The position numbers and the translations under genes were made by a program. The notes beneath the pieces were generated by a model. The model saw nothing but the letters and a program-made list of their open reading frames with translations. It did no database searches and was not told where the DNA came from. This document shows positions 34,327 to 46,845 of a DNA stretch of 64,000 nucleotides, piece after piece. This DNA comes from Turbatrix aceti (taxonomy: Eukaryota > Nematoda > Chromadorea > Rhabditida > Panagrolaimidae): the NCBI GenBank assembly GCA_963969345.1, contig OZ017768.1, positions 9,712,193-9,776,192 of the forward strand, read 5' to 3'. Numbering within the stretch: the first letter of the stretch is position 1; each line of letters opens with the position of its first letter.

Positions 34327-37300
34327 AAGGCTAAAGGGGGGCCCCCTTCGGGGGCCCCAGGAAGGGGAAGGGAAGGAAGGGGAAGGCAAGGCAAGGCAAG
34401 GTAAAGGCATCAATGAAGGATCAGAAGGATCGTAAAATCGAAAAGGATCGTCTATCGTTTTGTTGTTTATTTTCTTTTTGCCCGTTTTTCGTTTATCTTT
34501 TGCCGATCATAATTTTACCGATAGAAAATAATTATTTTTTGTTATTATCTTTTAGAATAACCGACGATTTGCATATTATCAAAATCAAATCAAATACATA
34601 TAATCGTTTTTTGACCCGCTTTAAAAATATTGGAATACATAAATATAATGGGGGCCCCTTTGGGGCCCCATGTAATTTGTTTTACGCTTTTGTAAAATAT
34701 AAGTAATAATGTTGCTTTTCAATATCGCGCATCTTTCGCCATCGCCTAATAAATCCTCGCCCGCTGCAATCGCTTATTGACCCGTTTCAATGCATAAAAC
34801 CAAACACAAAAAAATATTCAAAGAATATGTACTAACACTAACACTGGGGGCCAGGAAAAATAGCAATTTAACAAAAATCATAAAATTATGATACATAAAT
34901 CATCAAAATTAATAACAACAATCTCTTGTTTTGCCATCTTTCGCCATCACCCAATCGCCCACTGTCACCGCCGTTGCGGTTCTCTCGACTGATGGCATGT
35001 GCGCCGTCCGTCTCTGCACCCGCTGTCTGGTCCGCCCCCTCACCATGGATTTCATTTTCTGAGAGATCAAAAAATTGAATTATTCAAATTAATTTTTAAA
35101 ATGTTGAAAAAATGTTTTTCATCTTCAGCAAAAAATGGCAATGCTATTGATATCACATTTGCCCCTACCCCAGTATCTGGCACAAATTATTTTTTTGTAA
35201 ACCAAAAATTCAAATTTGTTCATGTTTGATTTTTGATTGTCAAATGACCCATCATTATGATTGCCTATTTCCGAGGAATTCAAAAATATTTTTTTCAACA
35301 TTTTTAAAATTAATTTAACAGAATCATTTTTTTGTCTTACGCAATCGTCCTTGCGCTATCGCTCGCTCGCTCACACTCACCCACTTGACCCTGCGCGCCG
35401 CCTCCTCCCTCTATCGCGCTTTCGCCATTTTTGATGACAAAATTTTGACAATTATGATAAAGCGCGCATTATCTTTTTCAAATCAATGCCTCCGGACCTA
35501 ATGGTTCACGCCAGACCGTTGATAGCGTAAAATTTGGATTTTATCGAATATACATACCGTAAAATTAAAATTGTGTCCTTGCAGAAACACCTTACTATAT
35601 AAAGAGGTAACAAGGCTAAAGGGGGGGCCCCCTACGGGGGCCCCAGGAAGGGAAAAGGAAGGAAGGGGAAGGCAAGGTAAAGGTATCAAGGAAGGATCAG
35701 AAGGATCGTAAAATCGAAAAGGATCGTTTATCGTTTTGTTGTTTATTTTCTTTTTGCCCGTTTTTCGTTTATCTTTTGCCGATCATAATTTTACCGATAG
35801 AAAATAATTATTTTTTGTTATTATCTTTTAGAATAACCGATAATTTGCATATTATCAAAATCAGATCAAATACATATAATCGTTTTTTGACCCGCTTTAA
35901 AAATATTGGAATACATAAATACAATGGGGGCCCCTTTGGGGCCCCATGTAATTTGTTTGACGCTTTTGTAAAACATAAGTAATAATGTTGCTTTTCAATA
36001 TCGCGCATCTTTCGCCATCGCCTAATAAATCCTCGCCCGCTGCAATCGCTTATTGACCCGTTTCAAAGCATAACACCAAACACAAAAAAATATTCAAAGA
36101 ATATGTACTAACACTAACACTGGGGCCCAGGAAAAATAGCAATTTAACAAAAATCATAAAATTATGTGATACATAAATCATCAAAATTAATAACAACAAT
36201 CTCTTGTTTTGCCATCTTTCGCCATCACCCAATCGCCCACTGTCACCGCCGTTGCGGTTCTCTCGACTGATGGCATGTGCGCCGTCCGTCTCTGCACCCG
36301 CTGTCTGTTCCGCCCACTCACCATGGATTTCATTTTCTGAGAGATCAAAAAATTGAATTATTCAAATTAATTTTTAAAATGTTGAAAAAATGTTTTTCAT
36401 ACGCAGCAAAAAATGTCAATGCTATTGATATCACATTTGCCCCTACCCCAGTATCTAGCAAAAATTATTTTTTTTAAAATCAAAAATTCAAATTTGTTCA
36501 TTTTTGATTTTTGATTGTCAAATGACCCATCATTATGATTGCCTATTTCCGAGGAATTCAAAAATATTTTTTTCAACATTTTTAAAATTAATTTAACAGA
36601 ATCATTTTTTTGTCTTACGCAATCGTCCTTGCGCTATCGCTCGCTCGCTCACACTCACCCACTTGACCCTGCGCGCCGCCTCCTCCCTCTATCGCGCTTT
36701 CGCCATTGACTATTTTGACAATTATGATAAAGCGTGCATTATCTTTTTCAAATCAATGGCTCCGGACCTAATGGCCCGCCAAACCGTTATCAGCGTAAAA
36801 TTTGGATTTTATCGAATATACATACCGTAAAATTAAAATTGTGTCTTTGTAAAAACACCTTACTATATAGAGAGGTAACAAGGCTAAAGGGGGGGCCCCC
36901 TACGGGGGCCCCAGGAAGGGAAAAGGAAGGAAGGGGAAGGCAAGGCAAGGCAAGGTAAAGGCATCAAGGAAGGATCAGAAGGATCGTAAAATCGAAAAGG
37001 ATCGTCTATCGTTTTGTTGTTTATTTTCTTTTTGCCCGTTTTACGTTTATCTTTTGCCGATCATAATTTTACCGATAGAAAATAATTATTTTTTGTTATT
37101 ATCTTTTCGAATAACCGACGATTTGCATATTATCGAAATCAAATCAAATACATATAATCGTTTTTTGACCCGCTTTCAAACTTAAAATATTGGAATACAT
37201 AAATATAATGGGGGCCCCTTCGGGGCCCCATGTAATTTGTTTTACGCTTTTGTAAAATATAGGTATAATAATAATGTTGCTTTTCAATATCGCGCATCTT

Positions 37301-39437
37301 TCGCCATCGCCTAATAAATCCTCGCCCGCTGCAACCGCTTATTGACCCGTTTCAAAGCATAAAACCAAACACAAAAAAATATTCAAAAAATATGTATCTA
37401 CTAACACTAACACTGGGACCCAGGAAAAATAGCAATTTAACAAAAATCATAAAATTATGATACATGAATCAAAATTAATAACAACAATCACTTGTTTTGC
37501 CATCTTTCGCCATCACCCAATCGCCCACTGTCACCGCCGTTGCGGTTCTCTCGACTGATGGCATGTGCGCCGTCCGTCTCTGCACCCGCTGTCTGGTCCG
37601 CCCACTCACCATGGATTTCATTTTCTGATGAGAGATCAAAAAATTGAATTATTCAAATTAATTTTTAAAATGTTGAAATGGCAATGCTATTGATATCACA
37701 TTTGCCCCTACCCCAGTTACTGGCACAAATTATTTTTTTTAAACCAAAAATTCAAATTTGTTCATTTTTGATTTTTGATCGTCAAATGACCCATCATTCA
37801 TGATTGCCTATTTCCAAGGAATTCAAAAATATTTTTTTCAACATTTTTAAAATTAATTTAACAGAATCATTTTTTTGTCTTACGCAATCGTCCTTGCGCT
37901 ATCGCTCGCTCGCTCACACTCACCCACTTGACCCTGCGCGCCGCCTCCTCCCTCTATCGCGCTTTCGCCATTTTTGATGACAAAATTTTGACAATTATGA
38001 TAAAGCGCGCATTATCTTTTTCAAATGAATGCCTCCGGACCTAATGGCCCGCCAAACCGTTTACAGCGTAAAATTTGGATTTTATCGAATATACATACCG
38101 TAAAATTAAAATTGTGTCTTTGCAAAAACACCTTACTATATAGAGAGGTAACAAGGCTAAAGGGGGGGCCCCCTACGGGGGCCCCAGGAAGGGAAAAGGA
38201 AGGAAGGGGAAGGCAAGGCAAGGCAAGGTAAAGGTATCAAGGAAGGATCAGAAGGATCGTAAAATCGAAAAGGATCGTCTATCGTTTTGTTGTTTATTTT
38301 CTTTTTGCCCGTTTTTCGTTTATCTTTTGCCGATCATAATTTTACCGATAGAAAATAATTATTTTTTGTTATTATCTTTTAGAATAACCGACGATTTGCA
38401 TATTATCAAAATCAAATCAAATACATATAATCGTTTTTTGACCCGCTTTAAAAATATTGGAATACATAAATATAATGGGGGCCCCTTCGGGGCCCCATGT
38501 AATTTGTTTTACGCTTTTGTAAAATATAAGTAATAATGTTGCTTTTCAATATCGCGCATCTTTCGCCATCGCCTAATAAATCCTCGCCCGCTGCAATCGC
38601 TTATTGACCCGTTTCAAAGCATAACACCAAACACAAAAAAATATTCAAAGAATATGTACTAACACTAACACTGGGGGCTAGGAAAAATAGCAATTCAACA
38701 AAAATCATAAAATTATGATACATGAATCATCAAAATTAATAACAACAATCACTTGTTTTGCCATCTTTCGCCATCACCCAATCGCCCACTGTCACCGCCG
38801 TTGCGGTTCTCTCGACTGATGGCATGTGCGGCGCCGTCCGTCTCTGCACCCGCTGTCTGGTCCGCCCCCTCACCATGGATTTCATTTTCTGAGAGATCAA
38901 AAAATTGAATTATTCAAATTAATTTTTAAAATTTTGAAAAAATGTTTTTCATCTTCAGCAAAAAATGGCAATGCTATTGATATCACATTTGCCCCTACCC
39001 CAGTTACTGGCACAAATTATTTTTTTGTAAACCAAAAATTCAAATTTGTTCATTTTTGATTTTTGATTGTCAAATGACCCATCATTATGATTGCCTATTT
39101 CCGAGGAATTCAAAAATATTTTTTTCAACATTTTTAAAATTAATTTAACAGAATCATTTTTTTGTCTTACGCAATCGTCCTTGCGCTATCGCTCGCTCGC
39201 TCACACTCACCCACTTGACCCTGCGCGCCGCCTCCTCCCTCTATCGCGCTTTCGCCATTTTTGATGACAAAATTTTGACAATTATGATAAAGCGCGCATT
39301 ATCTTTTTCAAATGAATGCCTCCGGACCTAATGGTTTATGAGATCGTTGATAGCGTAAAATTTGGATTTTATCGAATATACATAACGTAAAATTAAAATT
39401 GTGTCCTTGCAGAAACACCTTACTATATAGAGAGGTA
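33068..39437 (+). repeat. Satellite: five tandem copies of a 1.27-kb unit
   Basis: Units start at the AGGCTAAAGG landmark at 33071, 34328, 35613, 36881 and 38154 (spacings 1257, 1285, 1268 and 1273; last unit about 1283). The array begins and ends at the same phase of the unit, so it is almost exactly five monomers. Each unit holds a GC hairpin (GGGGGCCCCCTACGGGGGCCCC-type), a purine run (GGAAGG/GGCAAGG repeats), a second GC hairpin (GGGGGCCCC..GGGGCCCC), two CTTTCGCCATC blocks, a GC-rich GCTCGCTCGCTCACACTCACC block and AT-rich filler. The short ORFs repeat with the units and share no protein motif; I do not call them genes. Confidence 0.93.
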
Positions 39438-39830
39438 ATATTATCGTCTTCCAGTGATGTCGCAAATTTATTGCGTCATGCTCCCCTTTTAGTCTAAATA
39501 TTACATTATTTTGTTCTTAATCTTTATGTTTACTTGTCTAAAAAGTGCTCATTATCTAAAAGTGCATATTTTTTGGTCAAAAAATGCATATTTATTTCGC
39601 ACATTAATACAAAAAAAGTCAATCAGTGAATTATTTTGCTAACATTGTATTCCCCAACGATTTTAATCAGACGTATTTGAACAACATGTTAAATACCAAA
39701 TAAGTAAAAAAGATGTACTGTTTGCTACTTAAGCAAGGATTAATAACTGTGTTTTGCGTTCATCGCATATTCTATCATTCTGTCTCAAAAGTTTTAACCT
39801 TTTTTTTGTATTTTTTTTGTATTTATTCAG
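39438..39830. other. Spacer upstream of SR13
   Basis: AT-rich. An ATTCAG acceptor ends at 39830, directly against the SR13 ATG, which would suit trans-splicing. No GTCACG motif is found here. Confidence 0.5.
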
Positions 39831-40899
39831 ATGGAGATAATCGTCTTTGACTATGGAAATGTCTTATTCATTCTTTCTATAATCATTACAGTACCAACTG
39901 TTATACTATATAGTGCAATCATTTGGACCGTTTTCAGTCACCGCAAAAACTCAGTTTTGGGAACTTTTTACTTTCAAGCATTTGCCGTCCTTTCGATCAA
40001 CAACATCGTCGCTAGCTTGGCTCTACTTTTCTCAGGATACTCATTTGGTTCTACAATTGGGGCCATTTTCCTGGCATTTCTGCCCGAACGTCACTTTCTT
40101 CTAAGTCTATCATTCTACATATCATTTTTCACGATTTTTCAAAGCATAGTCCTGTCAGGTTTTCTGACTTTAAATCGTCTGACAGCAGTTATTTTTCAAC
40201 TCCGAAAGCACGTGAACTGGGAATCTATAAAGTACCACGTGATTATAATCAGTACCTGCATTACCGGTTTGCTGGCTTCTAACGTCTGGTTCTCAGATTA
40301 TGTCGTCATGGTGAACCCTTATATGCCAGATCGATATGCATATTTTCCAATGAATGATACTTTTATTGGAGGCATGTACAGTATCCAAGTGTGTCTTGTA
40401 TTTGGCGTCATATTTTTGGAATTGTTTTCGAACTCTGTGTCCATGACATATCTTTACCAACATCGCAAAAGCACAGATGCTACGAGACTTCGATCCAAAG
40501 ATCGTGATCTATTGATATGTACCGTAATCATTTTTGGATGCAGATTAATTAATTTTACGGGACAGGTACGTACTATATTGTATTTTTATGCACTCATTTT
40601 TTATCATTTGATTTCTTATTACAGATTCTTTTACGCCTCCCAGCTCAATTAAATGTCAATGAAATTGGTTTTAAATTGGCTATCAATGGAACAATGCTTG
40701 ACCTCGTTGTTCCTGCGTGGATTCTGTTTTTTTGTAGCAAAAAGCTTCGATTTGCTTTGGTAAGTTAAACACCCTTATGTTAGCACTAATTTGAATTTTG
40801 GTACAAAAAAAATTTCAGACTCAGGGATTTAATTCGGCGTTCACTTCAACAGCTCCTGCTTCGACAATCCGAGTCAAAACCGTCAGCGGTTATCTTTAG
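39831..40899 (+). CDS. SR13: block I chemoreceptor embedded among block II genes
   Basis: Exons 39831-40565, 40625-40759 and 40819-40899 give 316 residues. Block I features: FDYGN, LGTFYFQAF, LPERHFLLSLSF, LNRLTAVIF, NVWFSDYV, FIGGMYSIQV, KDRDLLICT and GCRLINFTGQ. TM7 is NGTMLDLVVPAWILFFCSK and the tail ends IRVKTVSGYL. It lies between block II genes SR12 and SR14, right beside the satellite, away from the other block I genes. The start ATG touches an ATTCAG acceptor. Confidence 0.93.
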
Positions 40900-42830
40900 A
40901 AAGTTGCTCTGTGTTATTTTTTTGATCAAAGCGGGATAAAAAACTATGCGTGGCACATTGTGAAAGAAGCCCGGTTTTCTCGGCTGATGCCCGGGTGTAT
41001 GTAATTTTGGCACATTAATTTTTGATAATAGCATAAACCTGAGTCGTCTTCGAAAAATTTATGTTGGCATTTCTTAAGACCCACTCTGTGAGCTTTTTTA
41101 TTAGTAAGGTGGAGCGTCCGACACAGGCATTTTACACCTTCCGATGTTTTGTGCCATAATTGTAGGCATCTATGGGGAGGGTCCAAATACCCATATCAAA
41201 ATTTTTTTAGAAGCCGGATTCTGGAGCTACGGCTTCTGGAAGCTTTCGGCGTCAAATTTTCAAAATGTTTCAAAAATTCTGATTTTTGGTGTACAGGGGT
41301 ATCTTGGCACGAGAAATCGACTGGTGTATTTAGTTTTCTCAAAAAACATCTGACTTTTTTGAAAAAATGTGATTTCTGGTTTTTCCGCCCGTTTTTGTCC
41401 GTTGCTTGGCTCCAGCATACGTATTTTGCCCGATGCGGCCGTTTTCACAGTTAATTCTAACAGCACATATTGTTATCTCTCTCAGGAAGTCAAAAAAACA
41501 ATTTATTTCGATCATTATTTTTTGTTTCGAATTTTTTTATGCCGCCAACTCAAGCAAAAACGGGTGAAAAAAGTGAGAAAGTGGTGATCTCCATCGAATT
41601 CCCCGTCATCGATAATGCCTCGTGACACTTTCACATGAACAATATTAAAACGAAAAATATGCGAAATTCAAAAAAAACACACCAAAAACTGTTTTCCAGT
41701 CGAGACCATGGGCACATCGTGCTGTGTAGTGTGCGATGTTCCACTATCACGTAAAATTGTATCAGAAAATAGTTTATTTCCTACAAATCTGTGTTTATAT
41801 CACGTGATGCATTGTGAAACCAAAGAACAAAGCATTTAACGGATAGTTAATTAATTTTCCAGCAAACAAGGCACCTGACAATCTTATTTTCATTCAGAAT
41901 TTGGCATTTTTGCAGAGCTATGACGATAAAAGACTTAAGGTTAATTGAACGCACAAACAGTATTCTGAAGGTCTGCTACAAAAATGATATAAAAGGAACG
42001 TTTTTTACAACATTCTGAATTGGTCATGGGTGCAAATCGGGTGGGCTCTACAGTCAGACTTTGCGTTTCTTTAAGGAAACAGTTTCCTGACAAAAGAATG
42101 TATTTTGAAATTTTAACATTTAACAATACTTGGTTTTTGTATATTTATATAAACTGTAATTTAACAGAACAAAAGTAATATGACGCGAAATTTGAGTTTC
42201 GTAATTGTTGTAAATTTTTATTACTTTTACTTTTTCAAAACCATATATTATTTGCCACTTACTGTTACAGTACACGCGATTACGACATTTATTATACAAA
42301 CATTTTTAGTTCCCTTAGGAGTATAGTAATCGGGAACTCATTATTTTTATTGAATAAAAAATAACGTGTTTACACAAGAAATCATACTTCTGAATCTAAA
42401 AAATGTTGAAAAAATGACAAATATTTTTTTGCAAAAAAATTACCACTAATGGTGCTTTTTACATTGTCTGATTGTGAGTCCGAAAGATTGTAAGCGTGTA
42501 TCAAAGTGTATACATTCAAGCTGTACAACCACAGTTTTTTAGCGACACATTGATAAATACATGTTGTTATTTTGTTTGGCGTGTTACAACATAAAACTTA
42601 GATTAAAAACAATTCTTGTTGTTATTTTTTTTCAAATACATAATTATGCGCTTCACAGGTTTTAAGTGTTACCTAACAAAAAACGGCTTTCATAAACAGC
42701 ACGTAGAAATCCTTAGAGAATATCTGAAAGTCGCTTTCTGAAAACATTAGGTGTTTTTATAAAATATATTACTATTTATACGGGTTCACAACGTTTAGGT
42801 TCTACTCATTACCAAAACTGATCGCCAACA
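40900..42830. other. Long intergenic region between SR13 and SR14
   Basis: About 1.9 kb without a gene. The part at about 41140-41450 is less AT-rich and has small internal inverted repeats (GAAGCCGGATTCTGGAGC/GGCTTCTGG), which suggests an old repeat copy, but I find no ends, target duplication or protein motif. The rest is AT-rich. Confidence 0.4.
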
Positions 42831-43893
42831 ATGTGGTACGATTACATTGACTCCGGAAACATTCAACTGGTCACCGCTTTTTTTGTTACGATACCCACCA
42901 TCGTACTCTACAGCTTCATTGTTCAAACCATCTGGCGACAGAGGAAAAATGCTATTTTAGGATCGTTTTTCTTCCAAATGTTTGGAATTCTTGCGATCAA
43001 CAACATGATATCCAGCGTGTTTTTCATCTTCACCGGTTACTGTTTCGCAGCATCTCTTCCCTACTTTTTCATGTCAAAACTCCCCGAACGTCACTTTCTC
43101 ATGACTTTGGCTATTTTCGTGACATTCTTTACTTTGTTTTTTAACATGATTCTAAACGCTTGGCTCACTCTCAATCGCCTGACCGCAGTTGTATTTGCCC
43201 TTCGGAAGCACGTCAACTGGATGACCCTCAAGTATTACGTCCTTGCGTCAACGTTTTTGCTTACACTTTTGCTTACCATTAATATTTGGTTTTCGGATTA
43301 CATTGTAGTGATCGACGAAGGATTTGACACCTATTCCTGGATACCCATGAATGATTTCTTTGGAGGAGGGCAGTTTAACATACAAGTTAATCTGTTGTTC
43401 TTCTGTACATTAATAGAACTACCCGCAAATGCAATATCTGTTGTGTCGCTGTATAAACGACGAAAGAATGTTGAATCAACAAAAATTCAATCAAGCGATC
43501 GGGATCTGCTTATTTGTACGCTGTTCATTTTTGTTCTTAAGATTGTAAATATTTCCGGAAATGTAAGAACGTCTTTATATTTTTTTTCATTGTTTTATTT
43601 AATTATAGATCATACTAAAATTACCAATCGAATACGGTATAAATGAACTAGGTTACTATCTTGCTGTCAATGGATCGTTTTTTGACGTCGTGGCTCCTGG
43701 ATGGATTCTTTTTCTGGGCAGCAAGCAAATGCGTGTTGCTTTGGTAAGTCATATCCGCCTAAAAATAGTTTAACACAATTTTACTTTTTAGAAGTCAACA
43801 CTCAATTCGAAATTAATGTCGTCAGTGGTTGTGAACATTAACACCGTCAGTGGAACAGAGCGTCATCGTGGTTCTCGAAAATCGATTATGTAA
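42831..43893 (+). CDS. SR14: block II Srg-superfamily 7TM chemoreceptor
   Basis: Exons 42831-43562, 43609-43743 and 43792-43893 give 322 residues. It has MWYDYIDSGN, ILGSFFFQMF, LPERHFLMTL, LNRLTAVVF, INIWFSDYI, WIPMNDFFGGGQFNIQVN, SSDRDLLICT and NISGN. TM7 is NGSFFDVVAPGWILFLGSK. The ICL2 segment LRKHVNW and NDFFGGG resemble block I, so it is intermediate or has exchanged sequence with block I. The tail reads VNINTVSG then basic residues. Introns are 46 and 48 nt. Confidence 0.92.
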
Positions 43894-44131
43894 ATAATAT
43901 TTTATGACTCTCATTTAAAAAATTATTTACCACATTACTGCAATTTAAAAAATAAAATGTATCTTTTATAAAATATACATACATCGAGAAATTAAAAAAA
44001 AATGAATCCAAAAGAAATCCGAATGAAAGTTTAGCAAAATGTATTTATGTAAAAAGTCGATACAACCCGTTTTTTTATTCATTTATAAGATTTTCAACCA
44101 ATATTTCCGGTCATCGTAAATGTCGGGAATA
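43894..44131. other. Spacer behind SR14
   Basis: AT-rich, with AATAAAAT signals near 43950. Nothing else is seen. Confidence 0.4.
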
Positions 44132-45397
44132 CAGGGTGCGCCAAATGTTCTTGAACAAACGTTTTTAATTTTTATTTTTCAACAACAGGGAATTGGACAA
44201 AACGGATTACCTGTAATAATAGCACGGACACTAAGACACATTGTATTAATTAGGTTGTTGATCAACTCCCCTAAATGGCGAATCCTATGCCCAAACGTCA
44301 AAAAAATTTAGAGCCGAAATGGCCACAGGGTTTTTGAGACATTTGATTTTGTTATCCGCCTTGTAGTTGAGCTGTCTGTTTTCTACTCCGGTATCGTTAA
44401 ACACATATTCTAACAATAAAAATTTGCCATAAGCCGCATCCCACAAAATTGTGATTCGGAAAATAGAGCCGCTCGTTTGAAAGCACTCCAAAGTCAAAAA
44501 ACAAAATTTTTTTACCTTTTTTTAATTTTTAGTCTCGTCCACTACGGCGAGCTTTGATAAAAATCCCATTTTGTATTGCCGGTGTACTGATAAACCCAAT
44601 GAAGTATTTTGGCAACAAAAAGCTCATGCAGGATAGATCCTGGTTGATTCTAATTACAAAATGCACCAAAATGAGGTATATTTTGCCGAAAAGCAAAAAT
44701 CCATAATTATTCATGGCTAACTGGGGGGTTCAATTTTTTTTAACAAGAAGACATGTTCCTCGAACAAATAAAGCCGCAGGTATAATTTTATGTTAGCTTC
44801 CGGGTGCGCAATCACTAGAAAAAGGGTTATGCCTTGACCTGCGGCCAGTCTCTGAAGTTTCCGGCATTTTTGCAGACGCACTTGCTTGTTCTCGGCGGAG
44901 AGAAGCTGAGCTTTTCGGTGCTTGTAGGCCTTTAAACGCAAGACATCTTTGACCACACGCCGGACAAACGTGTCGCTGATTTCCGTTTCACGGGCAATCT
45001 TTCTCAAAGAAGACCTCGGATTGCGCCGAAGTCGCTTTATGATGCGCTGGCGGTTTCTGAGAGTGTTGGCAGTACGAGTTCTTCCCGATTTTGGACGATC
45101 ACCTTCGTGGCCAACCTTTTTGAACCTGGTAATCGCCGTCCAAACTGTTGATAGAGGAACGTGAAGCAATCGAACAATTTAACATTGTCGATGACCCTGT
45201 CGAAACAGCTCCAAAATTGCAGAGCGCTTGTTTGACATTTAAAAAGAACACGATAAAAAAAAGATACAGGGACAAAAAAACAATCAATAGGGCAAAAAAT
45301 ACGTAGAATTCAATAAGCAACAAATCACCCCGCCAGCGCGTGCCACTTTTTTGGCGCGCTTGGCGGGAAATCGTTCAAGAACATTTGGCGCACCCTG
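44132..45397 (-). mobile_element. Decayed mariner-type DNA transposon
   Basis: 1,266 bp with inverted ends CAGGGTGCGCCAAATGTTCT... (about 25 bp matching, continuing TGAAC) and a TA duplication at each side (44130-44131 and 45398-45399). Size, ends and TA target are those of Tc1/mariner elements. The transposase lies on the - strand and is broken. Confidence 0.92.
44717..45238 (-). pseudogene. Broken mariner-type transposase (N-terminal DNA-binding part)
   Basis: Reading from an ATG at 45238, MSNKRSAILELFRQGHRQ leads into LLHVPLSTVWTAITRFKK (first helix-turn-helix) and RPKSGRTRTA (GRPR-like hook). A second helix-turn-helix follows: SLRKIARETEISDTFVRRVV. An in-frame stop lies at 45179-45181. 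After AAGQ the frame no longer shows the expected LFTDE-type catalytic Asp, and I find no intact DDE/D region down to the other end. It is inactive. Confidence 0.85.
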
Positions 45398-46845
45398 TAC
45401 ATTTCAGAGGAATGGTTAAAAAAAAAACAAAAACATGAAAATTTTACAAATTATGTGTAACAGGTGCTTTCCTTGCCAAGAAAACGTAAATCTATATTAC
45501 ATTGAAAAATTACTGTAGGATACTGTAGAATGTCAAATGACTACGTCATGTTCTTATGCAGACTGTTGAATTGTGAGGAAGCATTTTTTCTTTCATTATT
45601 GTACGTGTGATTCATTATATTTTTGTAGAAATAATTTTTATAAACACAATGGAAGTACTTTTAAGACCCTGTTATTTCTACGGAGAGTTCTCTTGCAAAA
45701 AACGACTTCAAAAAAGGTCTAATTTGTCTTTCTGCCCTTTTTCGACAAACTATTCTACTTTGCCTTCTTATTCACAAAAAAACTTTTCTTTTTTTGTACA
45801 TTTTTTTTCTGGTACCAGGGGGTGAGGTCGCGTGGAGGAGGTCGCGTGGAAGAAGTCATCTAACGTTGATCTTCGTTCGTTACGGTAGATACTGTATCAC
45901 CGAATACAAAAAAAAACAGTTTCGTTTTGGTAAATCGTCACTATTCCGGTCCTCTTTTTGTCTCAAATTTTGTATCTAACTTCCGGTAGACCAACAAAAA
46001 ACTTACCAGAAAAGTACAAAAATAGCAGTTTTTTCAAACATTCAGGGGTGGTCGCCAGATTAATCCAAGGTGGTATCGTGACTGCTTGTTGGATGTAGTG
46101 TTTATGCCATGAGATTTTGTATACGAGCCAAACACGGCATATATAAAAGGACAAACAAAACAAACATTTGCTTATTTTATGAAACAATGTGGAATCTACA
46201 GTAAGATTTTAGGCTTTGGCAATTCATTAAAAGATATCATTTTGAATCTTTTTTAAAGTTGTTAAAGTATACTGTAATTCACGAGTATTTTGGTTTTTTT
46301 GAGTTGTGAAGACAACAATTTTGATTTCGGAATTTTTTCATTTGGTACCCGTCCGTATTATTCATTCATTGATATCAGAAAATAAGATCTACGTTTTTAG
46401 TCCGTTATTTACAAACAAACAATTAGGGATATCTAAAAACAACGTTAGGTTCAGTGAATGACGAGTAATCATGCATGTGCCCAATTGCACTATATTACGT
46501 AGTAGCCATTTCTTAACAATGCTAACAAAAACATACAAAACGCTATACAAAAAAAATTACAAAATGCACTTTACAATTAAAAACAATCTTATTCGTTGTG
46601 ATTTGTAAGATCAAAAAAGTCACGAACTACTTCCAAATATTGTGCTGTGCTTTATTGTTTTCCATTGTTCATTTAACAAAGCTTTTTTTGTAGGATTCAA
46701 ACGGCTTCAGGCGGGCGAGGATTACGAATAAGAAAAAATATATCGTCTACTTTCCGGTGTCTAGACTAACCGTATCTAAAATCCAGCATATTGTTTTGGT
46801 TGAGTCATTAATTTTCTTGCATTCGTATTTCCTTGGTATTCAAAC
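45398..46845. other. Intergenic region upstream of SR15
   Basis: About 1.4 kb. There is a small GAGGTCGCGTGGA direct repeat near 45826-45855, an AAAAGTCACGAAC motif near 46616, and a TTTTTGTAG|GATTCAAACGG leader-like sequence at 46693 shared with SR12. No gene is seen. Confidence 0.45.
46616..46629 (+). promoter_or_regulatory. GTCACG-type upstream motif (SR15)
   Basis: AAAAGTCACGAACT, about 220 bases before the start, a similar distance to that in SR12. Confidence 0.4.

Noticed and set aside
33497..39059. Recurring 60-84 residue ORFs in the satellite
   Set aside because: They follow the repeat period, have no recognisable domains and are low-complexity; repetition alone makes them recur.
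44285..44714. Small - strand ORFs in the mariner element as separate genes
   Set aside because: They lie inside the transposon boundaries and are remnants or chance frames of its decayed transposase region.
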